Positions 46,302-58,123 are shown, counted from the stretch's first letter. The stretch: DNA of 64,000 bases from Cylindrodendrum hubeiense (GCA_014621425.1 JAANBB010000155.1:16679-80678); one strand, 5' to 3'. The notes: a model not told the origin generated them from the letters alone. Program-made: numbers and translations.

Positions 46302-48302
46302 TTACCAATGGGGGCCTTGACCATGTCTCCCATCTTGATATTCCTCAGGGATCACGGGCCAATTATCTATCCCGTCCTGAATTACCATCATCATACCTCC
46401 CAGCATATGGTTGTTGATATGACAATGCAGAAGCCACGCACCAGGATTACTGGCATGGTATCTAACTACCACCCAAGTGACGTCGTCGGTGGCAGGAAGT
46501 GAAGTGAAAGCATCCCTCCGGGGTGGGTTCACGAGGTTGAACTGGTCGGGGATCTCCTTGATGGCCTCCTCGACCGAGTCCCATTTGAACGGACCTGTCC
46601 CGGAACCGATCTGGTACATCTTTGTGCCGTGCTTGTGAATCGGATGCGGAGGTTGCGGGAAGACGGACGCGAAAAAGACAAGATCAACCCAGGTATTGAA
46701 CTTGGTGGAGAGAGTGATATTGTTGTGTTCATCGAAGTCGGGGTTGAAGAGTACCGGCTGGCCGGCGTCGAGGTCGATTGGCATCAGTCGCGAGCTGTTC
46801 AATGCCCAGAGGTACGATGCTCCATCGATTTTCATGCTCAGGTGGAACAAGGCGTCCGCAGTTGGAGAGATGGGATCCGGAGGGTATGGGAACGCAGTGT
46901 TCTGGTTAAAGAAGACGACATCTTTCGTCAAAGGCACACCCACGTAATTGACGTATGGGTCGGAATCCCCGTATCCGCTTGCGCCACCAACTGACAGAAT
47001 CGCATGCCCAGAAATCATCTGGGGCGCACTGACAGCGTTCATGCGGATCTTGAAGTCGCCTGCCTTCTCCAGCTTTACAAGCACAGAGTACCTGTCGCCA
47101 TTGGCAACGACAATGGCCTGGACCTTCTGAGGCTCGATGTAGGACCCATCCATGGCGTATACCCACATGTCATGCTCGTCAATGGACACAACGCCGGTGA
47201 CAAAGTTGATGGCTCCGACGATGTCGATAGCTATCCACTCGTCGTCCTCGCATGATGGCTTGATGACCTCGACTTGGCCCTTGGTTTCCTCGCAACCTTC
47301 GAAGGTGCCTGGGAGCAAGGCGCTCTCGTCGCCATGGCCACCCCCCAATGCAATTAGCACCGAGGCCGGAAGACACCTGGTTACAATTAGTTTATAGTTT
47401 CTCACTGAACTTGGAGACCTACGCTTTATCGGTAAAGGAAGAGCCAGGTGCTATGGCCAGGAGCCCCTTCTGACCCTCGTTTAGAAGGGAAGTAATCTCG
47501 TCCGCCGGGAGACACTGTACGCTCCCCTTGCCGTTGAAGAGGATAGAGTCGTAGCAGGAGTCTTCAACGCCTGCGGCGACACTCATATCCCACTTGGCAC
47601 TGGAGGTGATATGAGTGAAGTCGGCGATGACGAGGGGCACAACATTGCGCTCCGCCTCCTCCAAAGCATGTATTGTTTCGGGATCGTCTGAAATGAGATG
47701 GAAGGGCTTCGGGTCACCGGGCCGTGGGTGGATGACGATGGGGCCGTATAGTCCGTCTTCGATCTGGCCTCGGAAATGCGCGTGATACCAGTAGCTGCCA
47801 TACTGGGTCGCCTTGAACTTGTACGTGAAGCTTCCATAGGGTTCGATGGGCTGTTGCGTGACTCCAGGGACTCCGTCTGACCATGGAGTTCCCTTCATCT
47901 CAATACCTGTTGCTGTTAGTGATGGTGTGGTTTATATGGAGACCTCGAGGACGTACCGTGAAAGTGAATTGTGGTATTGAATGGTGAATAGTTGTGAACG
48001 TTGAGAAAAACCCAATCATCTTGATCGAGCTCCAAGACTGGCCCTGGTGAATGACCATTGACTAACAACATCTGCCTTGAGTAGCCATCTGGGGCATGTT
48101 CTTCCCAAGTAATGCTGAAGTCATACTCCCTACTCTGTCCTGGATAATGTTTCGGTCCCGAATGGTCTCCTTTGCCTGAATGGCCACCTTTTCCTGAATG
48201 GTCACCGTCTCCTGAATGGCTACTATTAGTGTAACGATAGGCTTCGGCCGTCGAACTGAGAAGAAGGAAGGAAAATAAGAGACCTCGAAACAGTTGGACC
48301 AT
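46302..48302 (-). CDS. Secreted multicopper oxidase (laccase-like) with HSG repeats
   Basis: Predicted extracellular copper oxidase that couples substrate oxidation to O2 reduction. Exons on the minus strand are 48302-47957, 47906-47423 and 47376-46302, giving 634 residues. A signal peptide covers about 1-21. An unusual block of four HSG units at six-residue spacing follows (H29, H35, H41 and H47). The three cupredoxin domains contain all copper motifs: HFHG (113-116), WYHAHF (155-160), HPIHKHG, and HCHINNHMLGGM (594-605). The residue at the axial position of the type-1 copper is Met605. Family knowledge links Met there to low-potential laccases and ascorbate oxidases. The frame is open upstream to 48476 with further ATGs, but only 48302 gives a signal peptide at the N-terminus. 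The substrate (phenols, pigments, ascorbate or metals) is not decidable. Confidence 0.9.
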
Positions 48303-51022
48303 CTTGAACGGGAAGCCGAAGGAAACGGCTAGTGGAGAAGATAGTAGACAAGTAAGTTGAAAGTGTTGCGGCACCATATAATGGTTTGCTTGACTTTCTT
48401 CACCGGCATGGCGACGTGGTTGGAACCGAGGTGTTGAGCTAGATGATATATTCTGCACAATGCGATGTGATTTCATCGTGGCCGATCTACTGGCTGGGCA
48501 CTTATCCTTTTCGTGTTAGCTGTAGGCAAAGCTATGCCTAGCGCTTGCCACGCACCCCGACCCTACAGGACGCATGCATATCTAGAGGGTGTCAGCCCAG
48601 CGGTATCCGATTGAGGAAACTAAGTGATCATGCCAATGGACAGCGGCCGCTTCTAACCAGTATGGGTTCCCCATGAGGCAGTGAAAAACGGCCACTTGGG
48701 CAAGGTTCGGTCTTACCTCGAGAAATGTCAGCACTAGGAATTCCGGGCTAATGAAGTTGATGATCACCCAGCCTCATCATTCATCTTTAAAGAAACCGAT
48801 TGGGTAGCTTTGGAGGCGACATGATGGCTGAGGTGAGCCTACATATACGTCTGTCAGGCGCCTCGCCGGATATGGGTTACATGCGTGTCCAGCGACCTGT
48901 TAAATGGGGCCTCGACCCCAAAGAGGCGGACTTGGCAGGGCATCACTAATTAGACTTATGAGATTGGTAATGGAGATTTTTCAAGACATCGGGCCTACCG
49001 GTCACCATTTTGGAAAGAGTTCTGACGGCGAAAGAGAACAAGATAACCGGGTTCATGATGCTCTAGATCAATGGGATAAGCTAGCTGAAGCGGGACAGCG
49101 CGCGGTTATACGTGCATGGGGCTGTGCCGGATAATGTGTCCGATATTGTCCCGTAAACTGAACCAACCTGCATAGAAGGGCTGCTCGTGAAGTGAATCAG
49201 CTGTGGAACAGAGGAGCTGGGCGTAATTTTGGTGTGTCGGGTGGGAAGCGAAGGATTAGACGCAGCAAAAGCACCGCCAGGGCCCGAGACAGGATTGGAC
49301 GTTATGCTGCCACGCGATAGCAAGATACAACTGTTAATAGAAAAAGTCGCCGTACACTTACAAAGCAGCGCCCCAGCGTGTCACTGCATTTACAGGCGCA
49401 GGACTCAGACTGCCGTTCGGCCCGCGAACTGGAGGGACAAGGAATCGGCTTCGACAGCCAGCAAGGCTCGACGGCACAGAGCGGATCGGCTGAGACCACG
49501 GGCCAGTCGATTTGAACTTGGAGCGAGACAAGATGATGATCTCGGGACAGTGAGGTAAGATGGGGAAGGCATGTGACATCGGGAATGCTTTTTGTGCTGA
49601 GGAATGATGGGGATTGGATGCCTGTGAAAGTCCGCATATGAGCTGAAGACTCCCTGGCCGCCCAAGACAAACACATACTAGCCGTCATAGAAATGTCATC
49701 TCTGCAACCTTGGCACCTCGGATGAATGTCCAATAATAACAATAGCCCCCAATTGCTGAGGTAATGTCCCGCAAGCGCTAGGGATGCGGTTTGTCAAGAC
49801 GGCACAACCAAGAAATAGCATTGCCATGTCCGACGTGATGACAAAGAGAGCTTTACACCTGTGGTATGGTAAATTATGTCAGCAATATTTTAGATTCGGG
49901 ACGGTGACATTCTGTCGCCTCGATTCACCAGCCCAGAATGCTGACGTTTAATACTTAGAATGCTGACCAGGAGACGGAGTGGCAGAGCTTGCGTAACGCG
50001 GGAAGCAGGGACACTCTAAGGAAAAGTAAAAAGACACGCAGGATTTAAACTTAATATATGGGTAAGGTGTGGACAATTTGATCGAGATAATCGAGCTCTT
50101 GGTGACATTCAGTCGAGATAAGATTTGTGCTGACGCGATAACTGTAGGCTAATGATGGCAAGCCGAAAGAGGCAACGGAGGTCTGGAGTCGCCAAATGCC
50201 AGTCGGCGACGGCACGGGGATTTAATATGTGCGACGCGGATAGTTACGGACTCCTTTTTAATCATATTTTCCAGCCCCAGTGGATACCGGTAGTTCCCCT
50301 GATTCCCCTGATTCCACATCATGCGCAAATCTCGGTGTTTGGACTTGTCACTGCATGAATGAATGAATGGCGAGGCTAGCATTAGGCTCGTCACTGCGTG
50401 AATCAGCGACCGGCGAGCCTACGACGTAGTATAGTTACTGCACAATGACGGGCCTAATGCCGGTTAGAATCCACAACGGGCGCAGCGCTGACATGATCTG
50501 TCACGCTGTGACGACATTGCAGCACCAAATGGGCGTCTTGCAACAGCCAAGTATTCTCAGCCCGCAAGCCCGCAATCTATCCAGCGCGAGCTCAGGCGAT
50601 TTCTTGCGGGAGCGACGCGGCGTGACTCATTCACGCGCCGGGACGCCGGGGGTCTGGAGCTCGTCTAGCGCGAGTCTGGCACGAAACCACGTGCAGAGCC
50701 AGGCGGTCTGATCGGACAATCTGGACTTTTCCATTGTCCGGGTCGTCGGCCGGTGAGGCTTGTGGGGAAGGCTGCTGCAGTGGCGGCGATGAGCGGCCGG
50801 GATAGGCCATGTTTGAGTTGAGCTCGATAAGTTCAAAGTATCAGCGTTCATGGCTTCACTATGGAGAGGGGTAATACTTAAGGGAGAGTCGATCCCGTCT
50901 TGGAATCACAACTCACTCAATACAATTTGACATTGCAATACAATACAAACTCTCTCATCCATCATACATCCATCCAACAACCATTCTCTTACCAATTTTC
51001 CACTTCACAACCCACATTCATC
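48303..51022. other. 2.7-kb intergenic region
   Basis: Divergent upstream region of the multicopper oxidase (minus) and the VOC protein (plus). Open frames are short and carry no domain. No structured RNA was recognised. Confidence 0.6.
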
Positions 51023-51494
51023 ATGCCTTTCTCTCACGTTGGACTCCCGGTCGGTGACCACTTCGCCGAGATGCGAGACTTCTACAAGGCCATCCTCAAG
51101 CCTCTCGGCTACGAGCTCATTGTCGAAGCCCACGAGCCCCGCTCATACTGCGGCTTTGGCATCCCGGGTGCTGGCCCCGACTTCTGGCTGGGCGGTGGCT
51201 GCGTCGACGGCCTGCAGAAGTACAACGGCAACTTGAAGGAGCGTGTCGCTCCCATTCACATCGCCTTCTCTGGCAAGGACCATGCGCATGTTGATGAGTG
51301 GTACGACGTTGCCATGTAAGTCAACCCTATCTGAGATGATATCCTGACCACCGTATTGACTCCCAAATAGCAAGGCTGGAGCCACCGACAACGGAAAGCC
51401 CGGCATCCGCAAGGAGTACATGGCAGGCTACTACGGGGCCTTTGTTCTCGACCCTCTGGGCAACAACATCGAGGTTGTCCACTTGACTTTTTAA
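51023..51494 (+). CDS. Small VOC/glyoxalase-fold protein
   Basis: A 138-residue single-module protein of the vicinal-oxygen-chelate superfamily (glyoxalase I / bleomycin-resistance / dioxygenase fold). Exons are 51023-51315 and 51371-51494 with a 55-nt intron. Typical marks are the N-terminal FSHVGLPVGDHFAEMRDFY strand-helix, IHIAFSGKD near the middle, and GNNIEVVHL at the C-terminal end. These supply the His, His and Glu positions that bind metal in many members (H5, the IHIAF His, and the IEVVH Glu). It is too short for a two-module enzyme and would act as a dimer. No signal peptide is present, so it is cytosolic. The open frame extends upstream into leader sequence, but MPFSHVG is the family-like start. 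Substrate is unknown. Confidence 0.88.
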
Positions 51495-51804
51495 GCTAGT
51501 CGATTTTTTGCGGGTATCAATCAACATGATTCGGGAGCCGAGGAATAGTTCGGTGTTTAGGGCGATGCTTGACATAAAACGGATAAATGTACAAGCGAAC
51601 GGTATACGGAGTTGAAAATCAGAAAGAATTGCGTTACAAGTGCGCGGAGCGCGGGGTGTTTGGTATACAATAGCTCTGATAACAATTGATGTTGATTGAT
51701 TCCCCAGTTGCAAATGCATCATCTAAGAGACGCAGATATATGACAGTTTCTGTTGAAGTATGAGTGCGAGAGGGTACCAATAAAGCATCGATGAGACAAA
51801 TGAC
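51495..51804. other. Intergenic, converging 3' ends
   Basis: AT-rich 3' flanks of the VOC and 2EXR genes. Nothing else was seen. Confidence 0.6.
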
Positions 51805-52767
51805 CTAAGAGGTGTCCGTGTGATATACTGGATTGTCATGTTCAAATGTTGCCCCAACTCGCACCATCAACCAGCCTAAAATCCGAGGCGGATAGAAGTC
51901 TCGGTCATCAGACGGGCTTCCTTCACGCGCTGGCTCCGTCTCTGCGCCGTCCACGGCATCATCTTCCTCGAACCCCTTTTCGATATCTCTCTTCACTTCA
52001 CTCCATGTTATAAGCGAGGCCGCATGTTCAGCCCCCATTTGGATACCCGCCAGTAATCTGACACGTGGTGGTGGACGGCCCAGATTGCGGTGCGTCTCCC
52101 ATGGGATCGGCGTATCTTCCTGCAGCGGCAACAGCTCGGGCTCAAAGTTCTGCGCACCGTACGGTTCTCGCCCCCAGGTGACTCCTCCCTTGTGCCGAGC
52201 CTTTGGGAGGATGTAGTTGACAGTCTTCATCCGGGGCATGTAAGCGTACAGTGGCTCTATCGCTGCCCTCCAGTAGTTGGAAATGTTCTCATCCTGGGAC
52301 GGGCGCGGGATATCTCGGAAGAAGGCGCGCCATTCGAGACCAACATTGAGCACGCGATCCCAGCCCGCTACTCTGATGCGAGGCTGGTTTGGCTTCACAT
52401 GAAATGATGTGCGTTGATTGCGATCCAAGTAGAGGATATCCTTGTCGGGGTTGAACCAGAAACCAGGGTGTTCTCCATGAGGACGCGCTTCATGAGGTGA
52501 AAGGAAGAAGCCCTTGCGAAGGGCAACAGTGCGGGCTTCTGAGCAAACATGTAGGGCTACTGGAGGAGGATGGTTGATGTGGAATTTGAAGTACATATCT
52601 CGCGAGTCTGGAGGCATCCACAGTCGCTGCCGGGACATGCCTTTGACGTGGAAGACGCGGCATTGTGGTAGGGCGAACTCCCAGATGAGTTCGCGGATCT
52701 CGAGAGGAAGGTCTCTCAGCCGAAAGGAACCCGTCCCCTGCGAGGTACTCGACTCAGGATCCATCAT
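51805..52767 (-). CDS. 2EXR-domain protein
   Basis: A 320-residue fungal protein whose N-terminal part carries the 2EXR motif (FRLRDLPLEIRELIWEFALPQCRVF). This is an F-box-like helix found in large ascomycete families, often encoded near HET genes, with unknown function. PPVALHVCSEARTVALRKGF, the second family mark, follows. The central part has conserved aromatic and basic stretches (FWFNPDKDILYLDRNQRT), and the C-terminus is acidic. No membrane segment or signal peptide is seen. The open frame runs to 52824 without an ATG, and the first in-frame ATGs are the adjacent pair at 52767 and 52764. An upstream exon cannot be excluded but no good acceptor forced one. Confidence 0.85.
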   Translation of the reverse strand: MMDPESSTSQGTGSFRLRDLPLEIRELIWEFALPQCRVFHVKGMSRQRLWMPPDSRDMYFKFHINHPPPVALHVCSEARTVALRKGFFLSPHEARPHGEHPGFWFNPDKDILYLDRNQRTSFHVKPNQPRIRVAGWDRVLNVGLEWRAFFRDIPRPSQDENISNYWRAAIEPLYAYMPRMKTVNYILPKARHKGGVTWGREPYGAQNFEPELLPLQEDTPIPWETHRNLGRPPPRVRLLAGIQMGAEHAASLITWSEVKRDIEKGFEEDDAVDGAETEPAREGSPSDDRDFYPPRILGWLMVRVGATFEHDNPVYHTDTS

Positions 52768-53135
52768 GACAAAAGTATTGTCGTCGATCAGCTGATCAAC
52801 AGGGTATTTTTGTGCTTGGTCCAACAGAGGATCTTGTTAAGGACCAAATTAATATCTGGATTTGAGCAGATGTTTGGATTAAGACCGTTTCTCAACTCCA
52901 AGGCACCGAAATTCCCAGGGTCCTTAATTGGGCTGCCTGTGATGGCTTCGTTGCTAAGTGGGTCGCCGCGTTTGTGGCTGTCTCTGAGTTAACATGACAA
53001 CAGGCAGCCACTATACACTATTTTCTGACACCACACACGCCTGACCAGGGAAAGGCGGTGTATATGTTTATCCGAGCTGGAGCGTGTATGTCCCTTCCAT
53101 TAAGAGATATGGAACTTATTCTTTGGAAAACATCA
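52768..53135. other. Short intergenic region
   Basis: Upstream of the 2EXR gene and downstream of the DUF6454-like gene. No gene or recognised element was seen. Confidence 0.6.
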
Positions 53136-54368
53136 TCAGTGACCGCCGCCGTACTGGAAGGGGCTGTCAAGCTGTGCTTCATATATGTATAAGGTGCTGT
53201 TGTGTTGATCCGGAATCCAGTAGAACCGCAGCTTGCCATCTTCGACACTAACGTCGACCGGGTTCTGCGTCAACCTTACGCCCAAGGCGCTTTCTAGCGC
53301 AATTGGGACCTCGGCCAATGGCACCATGGTCGCAACATCGACGAGCGCGACGCCGCCCAGGCTATAGCTACCGATGGTGGCCACCCCGGAGCAGAGCATG
53401 ACACTCTTTCCATCGTAGAATTTACTATGGCCCAGCCATTTGCAGTCCTGATAGTCAACAAAGTAGCTGGGATTGCGGACTACCGTGGTTGGTTTAGGTG
53501 TCGCATCGCAACCTGTTTTGGCACGTGTGAGATCCCAGGTCGTGGCATTGCGCGCACCCCAATTGAGGGTGGTGATGGTGTTCAGGAGGGTATCGTGAAC
53601 GATACCTCCTAAATGGTCGGCATACTGAAGCACCTGTTCGGGCTCTAACGTGGTTGGATCGGTTCGGTAGACATAGGCCGTACTGTTAGGGCGATATTGA
53701 CCGATGGTTCCCCAAATGAATTCGCCATCGTAGTCGAGGCCTCCATTGTGGTATTCGCTCTCGCCCTTCTTCGTAATGCTCGCATCTGCGATGCGCTGTC
53801 CCTTGCCGTTATATACCATCAGATGAGCAAAGCCTTGACCTGCAGTTCGATCTGTTCCATTAATGGTTTCGCCATACTTCTCGGTGTGCTCGGTGTACTC
53901 GCCGCAGCTGACCACGTAGCGGTCGTCGCTGAGGCGCACCATACCCTCGGGCTCAAAGGTATCTCCTTCCAAACTGATGTTTGCGACGCTTTTCCATACC
54001 GTCGAACGGCCAAGAGTCTGGAATAGCTTGATGATTTGCTCCCCATCCGAGCCGGCATGCGAGTAAGGCAGTGGAGACGGAGCCAACGATTCATTCTTAT
54101 ACAAGGTAATGTTGAGGGCGCCCGCCAGAGGGGCGCAAGTCTCGAAGGCGCTTGAGAACTTCACATCTGGCGGGCCAGTGTTGAAACCCACACCAATGTG
54201 AGGTCCAAGAAAGAAGAGGGCTCCGACAACAACGAGCGGCACCGTCAATTTAAGGGCCGTGTACGACCATGCGCGGAAATCCTTGGGCAACGGCTCATCA
54301 GGGTCAGGCATTGTATCCCGCTGGCGATCGGCAGCCGGTTGCCCGTAGTCGTGCATCTCATGCTGCAT
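53136..54368 (-). CDS. Membrane-anchored DUF6454-like protein
   Basis: A 410-residue protein without introns. A cytosolic N-tail of about 35 residues precedes one membrane segment (LKLTVPLVVVGALFFLGPHIGV). A large extracytosolic domain with several N-glycosylation sites (NIT, NES, NGT, NST, NAT) follows, so it is a type II membrane protein. The domain has repeating beta-propeller-like stretches (GMVRLSDDRYVVSCGEYTEH, HNGGLDYDGEFIWGTIGQY, HLGGIVHDTLLNTITTLNWG). It resembles bacterial and fungal proteins annotated DUF6454, assigned from memory of the family and not checked. The frame extends upstream to 54488 without an ATG, and MQHEMHDYG at 54368 is the first. The function is unknown; a sugar- or lactone-processing propeller is only a guess. 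Confidence 0.72.
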   Translation of the reverse strand: MQHEMHDYGQPAADRQRDTMPDPDEPLPKDFRAWSYTALKLTVPLVVVGALFFLGPHIGVGFNTGPPDVKFSSAFETCAPLAGALNITLYKNESLAPSPLPYSHAGSDGEQIIKLFQTLGRSTVWKSVANISLEGDTFEPEGMVRLSDDRYVVSCGEYTEHTEKYGETINGTDRTAGQGFAHLMVYNGKGQRIADASITKKGESEYHNGGLDYDGEFIWGTIGQYRPNSTAYVYRTDPTTLEPEQVLQYADHLGGIVHDTLLNTITTLNWGARNATTWDLTRAKTGCDATPKPTTVVRNPSYFVDYQDCKWLGHSKFYDGKSVMLCSGVATIGSYSLGGVALVDVATMVPLAEVPIALESALGVRLTQNPVDVSVEDGKLRFYWIPDQHNSTLYIYEAQLDSPFQYGGGH

Positions 54369-55631
54369 GTTGCAGCGGCAACAGAGAGGCAACCGAGATG
54401 TTCTGACGAAAATGCGCCGATGAGCAGAGCAGGATGAATCGTTGCGATGCGTCGTCGCATGTGAATGACGAGGAAACAGCCAACCCAATGAGCTGCTGCC
54501 ATCACGTGGGGTGGGGCCCCGGATGGTCCAGCCAATTTCTGGTGGATGTCCTGCACTGACGGTTCATCAGATGTAGCAAATACCTTTAAGACAGTCTACC
54601 ACATTCTAAAATAACCAAAAAAAAAATCAAAAAAAAAATCGGAAGAGTTAAGGATATGGAGTGTTTTTCGTTTGCATATGAACATATTTATCTTACTCAC
54701 AAGCCCAAAATATTGGAGCCAAGTCCCCCTGAATCTCGAGGTGGTCCAGCCCCTGGCCAGTGGCTACGTGGCCTAAAGAACAACAGATATCACACTCAAG
54801 CCGAGAGATTTTAAATCAATAAAAGTTGTATGGGATATTCCCAAGAAGAAGAAAACAGATGAGTCACCATTCTATAATTAAAGACGGAGAATGTAGTGTT
54901 GTGGGGAGCTCTGGTTTACTACGCCAGCGCTGTTAGTGAACATGGCAGACAGCCGAATCTTATCTATGCAGTTTCCAGAAATCGTCTAGAACAATTGCGG
55001 ATCAGGCCGATGATATAATGAGATTTGGTATTTGCACTAGATAAAAATAGAAACCTCACCCATCTCCGCCGATGCTTGAATAATAGTCAAGTAGCAACTC
55101 ATATCCTGTGGCAACGTAATGGAATCAACCTCATAGGCGTTGGTTATGCTGGGTAGACACGATTAGAGATATTTGCTGGTGACTTCCAGTGGCTAGGCAT
55201 TCATTCTGCGTTTGTAGCTTGATGATCTTATCACCCATGATAAAGCGACTCGCTCTCTTGGTGCATATAGGCCGCGCAAAGATCTTTGATTGAAGTTCAG
55301 CTGTGTCTCCTATTATGTGGGTACTCCGCTACAGATACAGTCTGCTATCAACAAGCTGTCTCGTCTCTAGATACATAAATCCCACGACATTCCATGTCGC
55401 TTCGATAGTGGGAAGGTCTACGGGGTAACCGGGACCTTGCAGCGGCATGCGATCTCAACGGATACTTTGAGATACTTAAAAGGGATGGTGTCTGACAATT
55501 TCGCAATGCAATAGCTCGAACTCTCCAACTTCCTTCCGATCTAAAAGTGAAAATACTGGGCATGGGATAAATCCAGAATTCAGGTGCCCCCATCACCTTC
55601 GCCAATCTTGGGCGAGACCACATTCGAGGTC
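54369..55631. other. AT-richer intergenic region
   Basis: Upstream of the DUF6454-like gene and downstream of the deaminase gene. It contains the A-tract pair listed separately and only short open frames. Confidence 0.6.
54616..54640. repeat. Paired A-tracts
   Basis: Two runs of about ten A, each followed by TC. This is a poly-dA element of the kind that disfavours nucleosomes, about 250 bp upstream of the minus-strand DUF6454-like start. Confidence 0.6.
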
Positions 55632-57275
55632 TCAGTCCAGATCAACCTGGCCCAATAGCGAAGCCAAATCGTCCACATCGCCAGCCCTATCTGGTGGCAG
55701 CGCAGCTGAGTTGGTAAATGAATCATCTCTTCTGTAGCTCGACGGTGACTTCATCTTCACGATATCAAACGCCTCTTCGCGCACCTTCTGAAGCACTCTC
55801 TCAAGCATATCGTGTCTTTTCTGCACGCCTTCATCGCCTTGGGATTTGAGCACGTCTGGAAAGCGCCAACTCAGGTACATATTCCCATGAGTGGGACGGC
55901 GCCCGATCTTCGCGGGGTACTTTTCGAAGAAGTGGTCGCAGAGCTTGCAGGTTGGCTTGCTGCTACCGATATACATCCACCCATTGAAAAAGAACCGCTT
56001 TTCCAAAAGGCCCTTCTTATCCAGCTGGTCCAAGAGCAGGACCTCTGAATGGACAATGGGGCGAAAGGATTCGCGTCGGTACTCCGTTTGAATCAACTTG
56101 TCAAGGTCGAACATTTGGAGATGGAGAACAAAGGCTCGAAAAGTTGTCATTGTTTCTGTCTTTCGAGTCATCCGGCCAACGATCCCTTCAGCGGTTTGGC
56201 TCTTGTTTCGGAATGGCCGTGGCATGCGCGCACTGGATTCGTAATAGGAGACGTCAAAGTGTTTGAAGAGCTTCGGCCAGTTGCTTTTTGCTTTCAGCAT
56301 GAACCGTACGGACTGTGCGTATGCTACCGTGCGATTGATCATGTGCTGGAGGTCCGACCAACACTCCTCGCTTGGAACACCGGGCATTCGGCCCTCAGCG
56401 GCTCGCTCAGCAATCGCGCGCCCCGATGGTGACAACGGAAGTCGCTCAAGCATGATGATAATTTGATGGCATCTTTCAGCGACTTCAAAACAATCGAATG
56501 TTAGCTTCAAATGATTCGAATACATGAGTCGTGGTATTGGAATTCCTTACAAACTTGATCCGAGGTATTTGCAGAAGTATCAAAGTCAATCAAATCAACC
56601 AACACCTCAAGAATTTCACCAATCATTGGTTCTTCCAAATGTCAGCGTTAATTTCATGTCGATGACATTACACAAGAATTTCTCAACTCACCCTTCTCAT
56701 CAGGGATGTCAAGGCACATGCTGATGCACTTGGTTGCGTGTTCCATCATTTTGGAGATGTAGTAACCCACTCTCGGTCGGTTGAAAATCAGGACATCGGA
56801 CAGAAGAGCCTTAAACACAGACCTCTGCCGCGAAGTATCTCCAGATGCATTTTTGACCTTGTTGAGGAGGCCTTCTACATGGGCCTTGGTGTACTCTAGC
56901 TCTTCGTGCGTGCGCTGATTAGAAGCAAACCAGTAGTGCACCTGATCCTCATTGTTCTGGTCCTGCAAGACGTAGAATGAGGTGATTGTTGCACCGTAGT
57001 CTCCTTTAACACGGTCACAGACATGACCTAGCTTGTACACGAAAGCCTGAAAGACTTCTTTGTCATCGTCGGCGTCAATTGATGCCATCACGTTGACGGG
57101 GACGGCCGTCTCTCTAGTGGCCGAATTGAGAGCACTTAGAAGTACCAGAGGCTCGTAGAATTTATGGATGACTCTAGATTTCATGGGAATGATTTCTATA
57201 GTCAATGACTATTATTAGGTTCAATCTAGTGGCAGTTGTTGGGTTCTCACCTGGCTCAACCGTTGACGGAGACAT
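55632..57275 (-). CDS. OTT_1508-type predicted deaminase
   Basis: A fungal member of the zinc-dependent deaminase superfamily, OTT_1508-like group, known from computational surveys and without a settled substrate. Exons on the minus strand are 57275-57251, 57195-56692, 56631-56551 and 56482-55632, giving 486 residues. The catalytic signature is complete: H348-S-E350 (IVHSEVLLLDQL) and, thirty residues on, P380-T-C382-K-L-C385 (SSKPTCKLC). His and the two Cys bind zinc and Glu is the proton shuttle. FFNGWMYIGSSK between them is the usual strand of this fold. The N-terminal 340 residues are helical with no recognised domain. The nine-codon first exon and the 27-codon third were placed by splice sites that restore the frame. 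No signal peptide or membrane segment is seen. A zinc-finger gene lies head to head 850 bp away. Confidence 0.82.
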
Positions 57276-58123
57276 GTTGGTGACGAGAGTGTCCACGTAA
57301 CTTGGGGAAATAATATCAGGTTGAGAATTGAGTTAAACAGAAGCTGATTGAGATGAATTGGTAAACGTTTGCTGTTGTGTGTACGTTTCTTCGGAAATCA
57401 GTGTCATTTTGTGTCCAGCCCAGGTACGTAGTTTACCTTGAACCTCACAACAAGGCTCCCACCAACTAAGAACGAACATGTTCGAACAGGGCAGAACGGG
57501 GGCCGACCATGCAAGTCAGATAGCGAAGCAGCCGAGCTCAATATTCGGGGGGGCCCTCCCACCATCATCCAGCAAGACGCCAATCAGGCCTGCATAGGGT
57601 ATCATCGCCAAGCACCCCGTTGGCCCATTTCGCAGCCCGCGTCTGCACGGCACCGCGGCAAGGCAACCAGGCTCTGGGTCTGGGCCAACAAGGGGAACTT
57701 TTTACATTTTGCGATTGTGCGGGCTCCGCGATTGAGGCTTTACGTCCAGCCTGACCGAACTGTTCGCGCAAAATGCTGGAGTTCGCAGGGTGGGGGATTG
57801 GGGTGTCAATAAGTATAAAAGTTCGTCAATCGACGCCCATGGGCATTTATTTTCTACTTCCACCATCATCAGAGGTGGTCTGTAGGCTCTCTGGCTTCTC
57901 TCCAATTTCTTGCAATGATTAAGTGGTCTTGCGACGTCGTCAATACCATATCAATTTTCCTTCCCAAGCATTTTACCTCGATATCACAGCTCAAGAAAGA
58001 GGCTGTGATATATACAATTCGCTTCTTTCAGTTTTGAAACAACGGAGCCAAAGGTTTGGGAATAAACTTACTTCATATCACAGCTAGAGAATGAAGTACT
58101 GACCACAAGAGCCTAATCAAGCC
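57276..58123. promoter_or_regulatory. Divergent spacer between deaminase and zinc-finger genes
   Basis: About 850 bp between the two starts, likely holding both promoters. A TATAAA-like stretch (AGTATAAAAG, near 57811-57820) and GC-rich blocks are visible. No binding site can be assigned. Confidence 0.35.

Noticed and set aside
48302..48476. Upstream in-frame ATGs of the multicopper oxidase
   Set aside because: They would bury the signal peptide more than 50 residues inside the protein.
40591..51494. Secondary-metabolite cluster made of the 2OG oxygenase, permease, oxidase and VOC genes
   Set aside because: No backbone enzyme, no pathway regulator between them, wide spacing and mixed orientation. 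They look like independent genes.
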